Below are positions 45,093 to 56,100 of a DNA stretch of 64,000 bases, one piece after another. Both the position numbers and the translations under genes were made by a program. Within the stretch, counting starts at the first letter, position 1, and each line of letters starts with the position of its first letter. This DNA is from Micropterix aruncella (Eukaryota > Arthropoda > Insecta > Lepidoptera > Micropterigidae): positions 353,335 to 417,334 of the forward strand of contig OX155954.1 of NCBI GenBank assembly GCA_944548615.1, written 5' to 3'. A model generated the notes under the pieces. It had not been told where the DNA came from and made no database searches. It saw nothing but the letters and a program-made list of their open reading frames with translations.

Positions 45093-45460
45093 AAGACTGT
45101 AAAATGATCGCATTGAAATTTGACATATAAAACATTATAACCTTATCTCTTAAAACAATTAAGATAATAATGAATAAATATTACAAACATTTATTATTAT
45201 AATAATAATAAATATTTGCTAACCAAAATTGATTAGCTCAAGTCTTAACATTTGTAAGCGTCAAACCAAGAATGGTTAACTCAAGTAGGAGGGGTTGATA
45301 ATTTTGTTAGTTTTTTTTAATTTTACTAAAACAATTTCCTAACAATATCGATTTTAGCATATGAAACCAATAGAAAACATCGTTTTCAAAATATACATGG
45401 TCAATCTTACCAAAATAGTAGATTGTATCACAAGGGAGCAAAATAATATTTTTACGGCGA

Positions 45461-45573
45461 GGGCGCTTTTTTGAATCCAGAGCGAAGTGAGGGATTCTAG
45501 AGTAGAATCCCGAGCGAAGCGAGGGATTCTTTAGTAAAATCCTGAACGTAGCGAGGGATTAAAAAAAGCGCCC
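45461..45573. repeat. Foldback with three 32-bp tandem units
   Basis: Outer arms GGGCGCTTTTTT (45461-45472) and AAAAAAGCGCCC (45562-45573) are perfect inverted repeats. Between them lie three units of 32, 32 and 24 bp (from 45473, 45505 and 45537) of the form GAATCCCGAGCGAAGCGAGG plus GATTC, each itself palindromic. Confidence 0.9.
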
Positions 45574-46042
45574 GAGCCAAAAATATTTTGCGCCCGAGTG
45601 ATACACTCTTTTTCATCATCCTCTATGAGAAAATAAAGGCGCCTCATATTTTATTGCATTATTATTATTTAATAAAAGACAGAGTATCAACTAAATTGAA
45701 ATTAAATGCTATCTAATAATAAAACAACTAAACACTTATATTTACATTTGAGACATTTTCGCAATTATGAATTTTTATTGTTACAGTTTTATTAGGAATT
45801 CAGATTGTTGTAGATTTCATATTCTGCGTGTTTGAAATAATGTCCGTGTTTGAAATAAAAGCGTGTTTGAAATAAAAACGCGGGCGACAAAAACAATTGA
45901 CGTTCGCGCGTTTTTAATTTCATTTGTTTTTTTTATTCAGCCGGCGGCGCGACTAGGGGCCGTCGTACCAGCCAGTCTTTATTCAAACAATATTTGCGTT
46001 CGATTTCTTCGGCGCTGAAGACTAAGATGTTCCAAATTCAAA

Positions 46043-46114
46043 AAGTGCGCCGCAAAGATAAATTGCGGCGCACTTATTCAAAAAGTGAGCCGCAAAGATA
46101 ATTGCGGCGCACTT
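46043..46114. repeat. Tandem pair of 13-bp hairpins
   Basis: AAGTGCGCCGCAA/TTGCGGCGCACTT (46043-46075, perfect) is followed 40 bp later by AAGTGAGCCGCAA/TTGCGGCGCACTT (46083-46114, one mismatch). Confidence 0.9.
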
Positions 46115-46763
46115 ATAAAGTTTCTTATAGAAAACACCACTTTTGGGCGCCAAGTCGTCCTTTTCGAATAGGTGGGATTAAAAATATATTTTTTATTTAA
46201 TTTTTCCCTTGATCTATATACTATATCACATCTTTTCCGTATAGGGAGGGTTTAAAATTCCGAAGAAAAAAACGATCCACTACCACTGGTATGTGGACTA
46301 CCAGACCCTGACAACCAGACCCTCCTGAGACTGGTAAGGTTTAGTCGCAGCAGTCTACATACAATAAAAATCCGCGCATATAGACCAACATTTCAAATTG
46401 GACAGTTCCTTGATGCAACTACTGAGTACACACACACACACACAAACAAACAAACACCTGATTGCACATGAGTACCGAGTTTTTTAACAACATAAATAGG
46501 CGGGCTCACGTGCCTTGAGGTCGGCTAATATTAAACAAAGCATAAACAAGCGCAATACTTCCTGTATATCTATGCCATAATAGTGGGCAAAAACCAAAAT
46601 GGCATAACCTTCGCCGAATCGTACGTAATGTGTACCTTTAGACAAGATGATAGCGGCTATGAAAACGACAACAATAAAAAGACGCAAATGATATAATGGA
46701 AGAAGCATTTATTTGGCAAGGCGTACCTAACCGCATTGATTATATAGGCTATTAGATTGCTAA
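46115..46763. other. No recognised gene; AC/AAAC microsatellite
   Basis: An (AC)n-(AAAC)n run lies at about 46428-46456. Nothing else identified. Confidence 0.5.
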
Positions 46764-47394
46764 TTGCCATAGTTGCGCGGTATCGACTGCAACAGGCGAA
46801 TCAGTCACCACAGGCTGGTATAACGATATGTGATCGTTCCTTCAGCTGTTAGATGAGGGTGGAGACAATGGACAATCCACTATCAAGCTCCGCCAACCGC
46901 CCGGCACCGTTAACCCAAAAGACCAAGCGCCCTAGCTACCAGTTGTAGCCAGATTTCTCCGGCCTCCCGGATGGGTACAGGTTCGAAGTCGCTCGCGCGA
47001 TCCTTTCCCTAGTGTAGCAGTAATCGGTGTAATCCGAATCTATCGCGGACCACGTCATTCTTTGCTCGGCTTTCACCCGATATCGGGTAGCCGAATGGTC
47101 GTTTCAAGAGAGGCTGCCGCTAGGTAAACAACCGCCCCTACTCTATAGGAAACAATACTGTTTCTAGACTCCCCCAACTGTAAGTCGGATTGCACAATCG
47201 ATTGGCTGACGCCGCACAGTGCGCAAACCGTCCGGGAGCGCCCGAAGGTTACCCGAAGAGTAACCTACCCAGACCCGCACTTCTGCATGGAGGCCGCCGG
47301 ATGGGTTGTCGACCCGTGAGTTTTGGCCGACCCTAAACGCATGTGTCTTAGTGGCCTAACTGCAACAGGGTCCATTAGCTTTCGCTCAATGCCA
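46764..47394 (+). repeat. GC-rich stem-loop repeat family X, copy I
   Basis: It shares order and sequence with copies II-IV: the stem-loop at 46785-46855 (GGCTG..AACGAT-ATGTG-ATCGTT..CAGCT), GGTTCGAAGTCGC, TATCGCGGACCACG, CTATAGGAAACA..ACTG, CGATTGGCTGACGCCGC, GTGCGCAAACCG and a TTGACCCGTGAG-like end block. Coding remnants are suggested in copy IV. It is followed directly by copy II in tandem. Confidence 0.75.
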
Positions 47395-48113
47395 TATCTT
47401 GCGGTGTCAACTACAACGGGCGAGCCCGTCACCACAGGACGTTTTAACGATTAGTCGTTCTATCGCCCTGCAGTGAACGTAGAGACTTTGGACAGTACAT
47501 TCTACGTCCAGCTACGTCAACAACCCGTGAGAGTCCAACGCCTTACCGCGAGTTAGCCAGGAGTAAACCCGGCGGGCTCGAGATACTCGCGCCCTCACTT
47601 CCAATTGTGACTAGATTTCTCCAGTCTCTCGATTGGTACCGAGTTCGAGGTCGCTTGCGCGGTCCTCTCCCTTATGAAGCGGTGAAACGGAGAGCACAAC
47701 CGATTGGAGCAAACCCCGCACGGTGCGCAGACCGTACAATCTTCGCGGACCAAGGCGTCCTTTGCCCGCCTCTTACCCGGGATCGGATGGCCAATGGTCA
47801 ATTCCAGAGCAGTCGCCATAAGGTACGCAACCACCCCCGCTCTATAGGAAACAGTACAGTTCCCAGACTCCCCCGACTGTTAGTCGGAGAGCACAACCGA
47901 TTGGAGCAAACCCCGCACGGTGCGCAGACCGTCCAGGGGCGCCAGAGGTTTGATTCCCAGGGGAGACTGGTTGACCCAGTGACCTACCCAGGACTCGCAC
48001 CCCATGCGAGGAGGCCGTCGGATGGGTGTTGACCCGTGAGTGTGACCGACCCTGGACACATGGGTCATCGTGGCCAACTCATCATGGGCCCGTTAGCTCA
48101 ATGCCATAGTGTG
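47395..48113 (+). repeat. GC-rich repeat family X, copy II
   Basis: Tandem to copy I; both junctions carry CAATGCCATA. Stem-loop at 47401-47475 (CAGGACG..AACGA-TTAG-TCGTT..CGCCCTG). It contains an internal duplication: GAGCACAACCGATTGGAGCA followed by AACCCCGCACGGTGCGCAGACC occurs at about 47692 and 47889. Open frames through it (for example 47607-48032) have no recognisable domain. Confidence 0.75.
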
Positions 48114-48418
48114 TTTTGGCAACTCTTCTGCGCCGACAATATGCCGGCGGCGCTGTTTGAATTGTCCGGCAAAACTAATAACAATTTATTGGGCCATCTA
48201 TTGATAATGATTAGTTTTGTTATAAACAACTAATTTATTATAAAATCCATTATAAGTATAACCAATGATATAAATAACATCAATAAACAACACAAACAAC
48301 AATAACAACATAAATACGCATGATTGTGATAGTCTAGTCTCGCCTCACCTCGCGATAGTCTCGAGGATCCTTGATGGTAACCAATGATTCTTGGCGGTAA
48401 TCAATGATTCTTGTATAG
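48114..48418. other. No recognised feature
   Basis: AT-rich spacer between the tandem X copies and the inverted copy. Short repeats TTGATGGTAACCAATGATTC / TTGGCGGTAATCAATGATTC at about 48371-48412. Confidence 0.4.
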
Positions 48419-49229
48419 TTAGGCTACTAAGACCCGCTCGTTATTTTGGGTCAACTCCCATCCGATAGCCTCCTTGAAAAGGGGCAAACCTGGAACGGAC
48501 TCCGTTATCCCTTGCCACGGCAGGTAGATAGCTTCCTCTGGGGGATCTCGTTCGGGCGCTGCTGGGCGGTTTGCACGTCGTGTAGCGTCACTCAATCGAC
48601 TGTGCACTCCGGCGAATAAACGGAGGGGTGGAATAAACTGGATATGCTCTTATACGTTTTCTAAGAAGCGGGGGTGGTGACCAACCTGATGTCAGCTGAT
48701 CTTGAATAAATTCGTTGTCCTCCCGATCCCGTGTGAACATTCTCCCCGCCCACCACCCGGGCAGTTCTAACGACATGGGTCGTTTTATCTGCCCGGGATG
48801 GCATGCAACGACAATACCACGAGTACCAGAAGGGTATCGCGTGGGGGGTGGACGTACGGAGACATGGGGTAGGGTTCTCCTGGTTTCTGCCCCTCCGGCA
48901 CCCCGTTGACAAAAACCGTTAAAGGACGCCACGGTCCGCGATAATTTAAAACTGAACTACCGCTAACATCAGGTAGAAGCCGCGCAAGCGACTTCGGACC
49001 CGTGCCCATACGATAGTAAGGGCGCTAGGCCGGGCCGCTGTTTACATTTCCCAGTTCCTCGCGGTAAGGCGTTGGTCTCTTACGGGCGTATGGCGTAGCT
49101 AGACAGTGGACTGTTTCGTCCTAAAGTCCTCTACGCTCACCTTACGGGAGACAGAACGATCAATATCGCTAAAACTCCCTGGGGCGACGGGTTCGCCCGT
49201 CGTAGTTGACAGCTCCACCCGAACCCGTG
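48419..49229 (-). repeat. GC-rich repeat family X, copy IV, with coding remnants
   Basis: Inverted relative to copies I and II. Stem-loop at 49137-49213 (GGGAG..AGCGAT-ATTG-ATCGTT..CTCCC). On the minus strand are remnants GPKSLARLLPDVSGSSVLN, YRGPWRPLTVFVNGVPEGQ, SDATRRANRPAAPERDPP and FKEAIGWELTQN in changing frames. Equivalent residues can be seen in other copies (SKSLARSSP at 62613; RPGAPEV and EEAVGWVLT in copy II). I do not recognise the protein. This copy appears to be the least decayed for coding. Confidence 0.6.
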
Positions 49230-49541
49230 CGACATCGACGCTCAAAGGGCGCCACGAGAAGTGCGTCCTTATCTTGAACATTTTCCAGAACCTACCGTTT
49301 TAGCAAAAGCGTTATAAAATATTCATCCTCATACCTACATTTGAAAATGTATCTGTCAGTTTATCTGGCGTGAGAAGGCATTCTTTCTTTCCAGTTCTGA
49401 AACGACGATCAGCTGATATGTGCTAGCTTGTTGCAAGCGCTGAAGACACGCGACGCGTGTCTGTCTTAAAAAAGTGTCTTTCCATAAGTTTCTACGTTCT
49501 AGAAACTTTGGCTGGCTGTCTTATTCATAAGTTTCTACGTT
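49230..49541. other. Spacer with 17-bp repeat
   Basis: CATAAGTTTCTACGTTC occurs at about 49485 and 49528; otherwise nothing assigned. Confidence 0.5.
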
Positions 49542-49620
49542 CACCCCACGGTTGAAAGAATGATTATGTATCGTTATACCTCCGTGGGGCGACGGGTCGC
49601 CCATAGTAGCTGACAACTCG
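49542..49620 (-). repeat. GC-rich repeat family X, stem-loop only, copy V
   Basis: Only the structured head is present: outer stem CCCCACGG/CCGTGGGG (8 perfect pairs), inner AACGAT/ATCATT, and upstream GGGCGACCC. It is followed in sense by GTGAACGTAGAAACTT as in copy II. Confidence 0.7.
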
Positions 49621-49925
49621 AAACTGTTAAAAAAAAAAAAAAAAAACGGTTGTCTGTAAAGTCGATTTACTGACGATAGTTGAACGTGACAACGCATACG
49701 CAAATACTGATGGAATGGTTGCATTTGAAGCAGTTTCATTTAAGATTCTGATATTGTTTATTACAAACACCCAAAAATATATGCTTTTATACTCACCGAT
49801 TTGACTACAACATGTAAATGTATTATTGTATAGCAGTATAATTGTATAATTGCTTATTGTTTAAAGTTTATTGTTTTTTTTAATTTGAAAGTTTGAAATC
49901 TCAAACTGTTAAATAACGGTTTGAG

Positions 49926-50030
49926 AAGCGTTTGAGCACGCTGCGCCATCTAGCGGTAGGTAATACGTCGTAAATAAACAATATCAGCGAATCAGCGAAA
50001 TTTTACCAACCGCTAGATAGCGCATCGTAA
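49926..50030. repeat. Palindromic repeat P, copy 1
   Basis: Left arm GAAGCGTTTGAGCACGCTGC, GCCATCTAGCGGTAGGTAA; right arm TTACCAACCGCTAGATAGCG plus CATCG. It is the same family as 61079-61188. The adjoining TTTTAAATAAAAGTTGCTTAC resembles TTTATTAAAAGTTGCTTG near 61298, so the palindrome is part of a longer repeat. Confidence 0.75.
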
Positions 50031-50045
50031 TGATAGCTATTCATA

Positions 50046-50947
50046 CATTTTATTTTTTTTTTAAATAAAAGTTGCTTACTTCGTTGTACCCACAAGAAAA
50101 TTGTCCGTTCAGTAATAACATTTCGTATATCAAGAATACATATAATATTATGTCAAGAATTTAAATCAATCTAGTGATTTTCATTCGTACTATTTTAGAC
50201 TGAGGTTAGTAAATAATTCTTGTCGCAACCGGTAGATGGCAGTATTTATATTGAATAATAAATACAATAAATGGAACGCCTCAGAGCGAGGTAACGCCGC
50301 ATGAGTCATATTTTTTCGTGCGTGCAGCAGGCTCCATCGATTTATAAGACGTTGTCACGTCAATAAATTAGACCATATTTTTGCGGCAGAATAAATTCAA
50401 TTAATATCATCCTTCTATTATAGTTGTCGGCCATAAAGTAGTAATAGACAATATGATAGCCGTCGTTTGGCACCAGAAGAAACGGGTATGGCACCAGAAG
50501 AAAAACTTCTGTTTAGGTTGTTGAAACAAGAAAGGGACAAGCACGTGGAACTTTACATGTACACTACAAAGTCACTTCCAATTAGCTCAAAATTGCATAA
50601 AATGATATCTAGTTGTGTATAATTTTGAAGAAAATCGTATCTCCGTCTTTTGTATTGTTTTAAATTAGCTCCACAGAAGCAGGCATTGAGTTGTATAGTA
50701 TACTCGCCGCATTATTATTCTGGTTGACCTCCGGCGTCTCTCTCTTCAGTACAAAACAGAGGTTACTGTGCGTGAGCGACGATTTTAGTCCGTCATCGGT
50801 ACTACCACACGGTTGGGAAAGTTTGCAAGTAATAACTGGCGAACTTTCTTCACCAGGAGTTGGTATGATCTCAATAATATGTTATGCTGCGACTCGTCGC
50901 CGTTGATTTTATAAAGTTATGGTAAAAACGATGTCTTGTTGCATATA
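50046..50947. other. No supported gene
   Basis: A 44-codon frame at 50488-50622 (MAPEEKLLFRLLKQERDKHV...) looks protein-like in composition, but it is short and unmatched. TGGCACCAGAAGAAA is duplicated just before it. Confidence 0.3.
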
Positions 50948-51541
50948 TAGGGTTTTCCAATAAGGGCGGGCCGATGTTGACTGTCTGTGGCGGCCATATT
51001 GATTCGGTGGCGTCTGTTGTTTATTATTATGTACCAAGTGTTTATTGTATGTATTGTGTAACAAATCTGTTGTTTAATATGATGTACACTGATGCCAAAT
51101 CACCATAGCAAGTTACACGATTGAGTAGCACGTTAAAACTTTATTATAGAAATGAGTGTTCGTTTGTGAATGGTTATCGCTCGCGTAAGTGACGTGAATT
51201 GGCCACGAAGATCGTGCGATTTACCCCTCTAGACTGTTTCTTGTGGGTTTTCTGAATTCGCAGGTCTATACCAATAAGCCACTATCGACGTATGCCCTCA
51301 AAGTCTACATAACCCAGGCCATCGCTCAAATTCAGCCGGATGTATGTGGCAGAGTTATTTAAAATTGGACCTCTCGGATCCGTGCCACCGTGCGAAGCCG
51401 AGGCGGAAATTTTAACGATGTCATGTTCCATACATAATGGCATACATGGGCTTTTCAAATAACAATAGAATTTCTTTAATACGTCACTTTCTGCTTGTTT
51501 TATTACCATCGACATCGACCAGCCATTTTTGGAAAACCCTG
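50948..51541. mobile_element. Mariner-like non-autonomous element (TA target)
   Basis: 594 bp with inverted ends TAGGGTTTTCCAATAAGGGC... and (reverse complement of the right end) CAGGGTTTTCCAAAAATGGC..., matching through GATGT. Both ends are flanked by TA. No transposase ORF; a 77-codon minus frame (51282-51515) has no recognisable domain. Confidence 0.65.
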
Positions 51542-52879
51542 TATTGCAAGAATAGTAATATTAGTTAAATCACATAAACACATATTTTCCAAGGCCTTAC
51601 AATTCTCTGACTTGATCCTGAGATACGAATCCACAGAATGGTCATGTTTAGTTTGTAGATTTCCGTAAAATTGTTCCGGTAGTACTTTTTACCTTGGATT
51701 TAGTAACAAACTATTTAAAAATCTTTTTGTTGTTGTTTTTGTGATAAGAAAATTCTCTTTGAAATAAGAAATTCACAGCTTTGCAAATATTTCCCTTATT
51801 CGTATGAAAACGTCAATGGAGAATCTCCTAGAAAATATAGAAAAGATTTAAAATCCATGCCTAGTTAACAACAACTACTACAACTATCAAAAACATACAT
51901 GGGTAGGGGGGGGGGGGGTTCTCTAGCTCCCTGCTTAAGTTCAACACCATTTTTTGGATCATTCTGTATATCAGGACTTCCCAACCCCTTTGAGGGGGGG
52001 GGGGGGATTTAAAGATTGTAAAGATAAATGGGGCGTGAAGCTAAGAAGCAATGTTATTTGTTGGAAGCTCCTACAAAATTTATTAGAAAATACCTACGGT
52101 GCTTTTTATATGACGACAACTTGAAAGAGATGTTCTAGAAACATCAAAATGGTAACGTAGTTTAGACCCCTTGGCCAAAATCCTGGCTACAAGCCTGATT
52201 ATAATAATTAAACAATAACTCGATAGGTGCCGATAATGGGACAGCTCAAATAGTATATTGCCGCTTTGTTCTGTTTACATCTTAGGACGACAGGGAGATA
52301 TTATTATTAGGCTACGAGGTGACAGTCGGAAGGGGGGGGGGGGGGGGGGCATAATAGAAATATAATAGCTAATCATAATAGAAAGATAAACATTCGCGTT
52401 TAATGTATGCGCTATGTAATTTAAGCTCAGGCAGATATGTATCTAACTTTAGAAGCATACAACGGCATTTTCTTAATTGTAAATTAATTTTCTGTTGTGC
52501 TCAAGCATTTGAGTGTACCTATATGTATATAAATATAATAAATTAAATTTATTTCACTTGTGAAATGAGCTGAAATTCTGTTAAGCTTTAGGGGGGGGGG
52601 GGGAACTGAAAAGGTTTAGAATCCCTGCTGTGTATGAAAGTTCGCGTACTTAAATTAAAACTAACGAACTTGCTTAATCGTCTGCCACACAAAATTATTT
52701 ATTTCGCCGTTCTTGACCGGAACAGCGCGGCGGATTGATTTTTTTTTCATTCAGTTAATTTTATATTGTGACTTGAGCTGTATTTATAAAGTGAGAGACA
52801 TTTATATCGGACAGTTTTCAAGAGGGCCGCTGTCAGTGTCAGTAAAGATTTAAGAAAACTTTAAGAATAACTTCAAAAT
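51542..52879. repeat. AT-rich DNA with four long poly-G tracts
   Basis: G13 at 51906-51918, G13 at 51994-52006, G18 at 52332-52349 and G13 at 52591-52603, all on the plus strand. No gene. Confidence 0.85.
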
Positions 52880-53265
52880 CATCTAATGATATAGTGGCGG
52901 ATCCAGATCCAGAACGATTTGACTCCTCAGTCCAGGGTAGATTGAAGTGCTGTCAATCGTCCTCTGTGGATAGGCGGCAAACTACTGCTGTAACTTCGCA
53001 GATTATAACAGTGTTGAGGTGACGGGTTCGGCCCGCACAAATTTTAAAAATCGGCCTGCACACAATTTTCACTGTTTGTGTTACGTCCTTGCGCTCGACG
53101 ATGGGCACTGAGAACATTTTAGGAAGAGTGTCCACATGGGATTTTGAAATTGCACCCAGTGGTTAGTTCCGATATCCAATATTATGTCCGCATATCGCCG
53201 ATATTTCTTGCTGATCGTTTTAAACTGCTTTGATATGTTCTATCAATCGAGTGGCTGTTTTTATC
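52880..53265 (-). pseudogene. Penelope-like fragment, downstream part
   Basis: In minus orientation: EHIKAV, SAICGHNIGY, VQFQNPM, then MFSVPIVERKDVTQTVKIVC and RHLNTVIICEVTAVVCRLS, paralleling 56723-57156. It is separated from its upstream part (53690-53790) by the 120-bp-period element. Confidence 0.65.
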
Positions 53266-53689
53266 GCCCTGTATGTAACTAACTATGGAATGGAATCTAA
53301 GGTAACTAATTTAACCATCTTCCAAGAATCGTAGCGTCATGAAAATTGGCAGCTGTATGTAGTTCTGATGACAATTCAATAATACGGTACTGTTGAACTG
53401 ATCTGATGGTGGAGTCGGAAGATATGAACTGGAACTTCATAATGGAACATCGTATCATAGCTGTGTTTGGACATGTTAGAAAAGTCTTGGAATGAACTTT
53501 GACCACGATTAGGTTTCAAGGTCTGATGATGAAGCCGGAAGATAGGCAGTGGCATTCCATGATGAAATATCGTATCATAGCCGTGTTTGGACTTGTTAGA
53601 AAGGTCTTGTAATGAACTTTAAGATCATTTATAAAAGCGTGTTTTTAGTGTTTTTCTTTTTAACTAATAATTTATTTTCAACGTAGGCT
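53266..53689 (-). mobile_element. 120-bp-period element, copy 3, inserted in a Penelope fragment
   Basis: The minus strand starts near AAAAACACGCTTTTATAAATG (about 53627-53646). It carries two monomers with TTCATCATCAGACCTTG and GATACGAT and ends at TACATACAGGGCGAT near 53270. The terminal GCGTGTT on the far side is missing. Confidence 0.65.
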
Positions 53690-53790
53690 AACCCACAGCT
53701 GCATTCGATTTTATAAACACCCGGTATTGCAGTTGCATTACATCGTTTACAGTCCTCAGAAATCGAGCTATACTTTAAGTTGGTTTGAAG
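53690..53790 (-). pseudogene. Penelope-like fragment, GIY-YIG motif part
   Basis: The minus strand reads CNATAIPGVYKIECSCGLAYV when frameshifts are ignored: the GIY-type motif of the Penelope endonuclease. It joins 52880-53265 across the insert. Confidence 0.55.
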
Positions 53791-54234
53791 AACGTTTTAG
53801 CTTCTTACTTATTCAATCTGTCACGTCGTTGACGTATGGTAAGACTGCTCGTGATCGCCTCGTTTCCTGAGTTTTGTCTGTATTAGATCACGGACGTGAT
53901 ATTTTCGGTAGCCATTTTTCCGTAACCATGGAAATCATTGACATGTTCCATCTCCTGCGGAAAATGCTCAGCGTCTCATAGATCGCGTCGGCGGATCACG
54001 AGCGACGTTTGCACTAAACGTAGATGGTAGGGATGATGGCTTGTCTTGCATGCAAATATCTGTTCGTTTGTGTGGGCTTCCGATATACTGTATGTCTATG
54101 AGCATGGTCACTTCTCGTCACTTTGACGACCAAAAAAGGCAGAGAGCCGTCTTTTTCTACTTTACCTGTGAAGCAATAACAAAAATAGAAAAGCGAATGA
54201 ACAACTGATTTTCATCAAGTATAATATAGTAAAA
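53791..54234. other. No recognised feature
   Basis: Mixed composition; nothing assigned. Confidence 0.4.
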
Positions 54235-54340
54235 AGAATAAAAACACGACCGCCTTTACAGACGGTGAACTATTGTATTTATAATAAGTTTTATTACGGA
54301 TTTTTATGAAACATTTGTGGTTTATGTATTTCAAATTCAA
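54235..54340 (+). repeat. Dispersed repeat family D, fragment 4
   Basis: AAAAAGAATAAAAACACGAC, GGTGAACTATTGTATTTATA, ATGAAACATTTGTGGTTTAT. It is followed by a TTCAAATTCAAAATTC simple stretch. Confidence 0.55.
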
Positions 54341-55022
54341 AATTCATTATTAAATCCATAAAGTTACAAATATGTTGATTGCAAAGCAATCCTAACTAGG
54401 CCTCGCCTGTACTAAGGTAGGTTTAGTGTAAAAGGAAAGGAAAACACGAATATTTTTCTTTATTTACATAGCATTTAATAAATAAATGTGATATATTCAG
54501 TTTAGGAAGATAGATAAATATGTATGCATATACGTAGGTACGCAATAATACGAAATTTAAGATTATACATAGATATACACGTACATACATGAATACAGAT
54601 ATACACATATACACATATATACATGATATACACATACATACATGAACGTTATAAATAAATATTAAATAATACTATATGGATTTCAAAAATTGTGCTCTAT
54701 TATAGTATATATATGTTATTAGTGCCTCGGTCTTTCTCGACCTATAGTCAAAAGTGGCACACTTAGGTTTTTCTTTACTCCGTGGCTAGTCCTAGATTTC
54801 GGTCCTGCAGGAAAAACACTATTAATTTGGTTAAACAGTAGAGGAGCAATGTAAGAAAAGTGTTTTTTTTTGCAAAACTTGTTCTCTTTTTTGGGATTAA
54901 GTGCTGTCTGTTTGTTGTTGCTCGTGTTACTTTGTGGTTTATTATATAAATGATAATCGTCATGATCATAATAGTAGAGTAGGATTACCTTAGCGTATAT
55001 CTGACTAAAGTCTAGGTCTTTA
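54341..55022. other. No recognised gene
   Basis: AT-rich, with ACATACATGA/TATACACATA repeats at about 54555-54645. Frames here are not convincing. Confidence 0.4.
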
Positions 55023-55026
55023 GATT

Positions 55027-55624
55027 TGTTGGAGCCCTGTCGGTCCAACATACCCACAACAAAAAAGTAATTTCCACAGAATGGAAACCGCAAACTCGCT
55101 CAAATCTACACGAGCCACTGCAGTTAATTTCCAACTAAATTCGGCAATTTATGCACAGTCAAGCGATGACTCATGTCATTTCTTCTTATCGATACATATG
55201 TCGCACCCCACTCATAGCTATTACATCACCGCTCACGGTATAAAACGTAGTACATTTCAATCGATCGATATCATTCCCTTGGCGGATAGTTACCGCGCTC
55301 TACACATCATTTCCTTGGCGGATAGTTACCGCGACTACGCTTCATTATCAAGCAGTACCTGCATTACCCGCGATACCGATCGTCAAGCCTCGCTCCTCGA
55401 CTACACACTTCGCACACACTACTACGGCTTCACCTCGCGCCCACACTATTACACTACGGCGAAATAACAATCAAGGCGTTAAGAACTGGCGACTCACTTC
55501 AACCTTCTGATTAAATACTTCTACTTCGACATCCACGACTTTCATTCACGGAGAAAACTTCACGATGGGATCCACCCTTCGCTCACAATCAATTGGAGTC
55601 TAGTGAAGGGTGGCAACTCTCACA
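55027..55624 (+). mobile_element. Solo LTR, family S, copy 2 (target duplication GATT)
   Basis: 598 bp, TGTTGGAGCC...CAACTCTCACA, flanked by GATT at 55023-55026 and 55625-55628. TATAAAACG near 55243; two copies of CCTTGGCGGATAGTTACCGCG (copy 1 has three related units). It has no internal domain. Confidence 0.88.
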
Positions 55625-55779
55625 GATTCATTGTACAAGCTCTCAGATGGATATCTTAAGGGTTTTTTTTGTGTATTACTCTTTAATAGCGACTTTTGAG
55701 CCCTAATTAGATGATCAAGTGCTTGCTACAAAGCTCCACCCCAAGCTATGATTCCGTATGCAATTAAGTTATATATCCA

Positions 55780-56100
55780 TATAGATACATGTATATTTCC
55801 GAGGTTTATTCAATCAGACCTTTCATTTGACACTATACGCGATATATTTATGTAAATTTTTTGATGTTTGAACATTTAGACATTAGGACAGTTAATGTCT
55901 AATTAAGTTACTTGGAATTAGGACAGTTAATGTGGACCCTATGTCACTTGGGATGACATAACGATTCTAACAATACCACCCACTTCCAAATCGGTTCGAG
56001 CGTTTAGAAGTTATGGTGGAATAAAGAAACGGAAAATATGCATTGATAAACCCTGAACACATTACACTCCTATTTTGTTGGGCAGTCGTTTAAAAAGTCA
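55780..56100 (+). repeat. Dispersed repeat family D, fragment 5 (longest right part)
   Basis: Includes ATATTTCCGAGGTTTATTCA, ATCAGACCTTTCATTTGACA, GGGATGACATAACGATTCTA, CCAAATCGGTTCGAGCGTTT, GAACACATTACACTCC and GTTGGGCAGTCG. Confidence 0.6.

Noticed and set aside
47607..48032. 141-codon gene in repeat X copy II
   Set aside because: GC-rich frame with internal duplication; does not correspond to the frame suggested by remnants in copy IV.
50488..50622. Short gene encoding a 44-residue charged protein
   Set aside because: Composition is protein-like but it is short, has no recognised match and no supporting signals; left as a note in the region entry.
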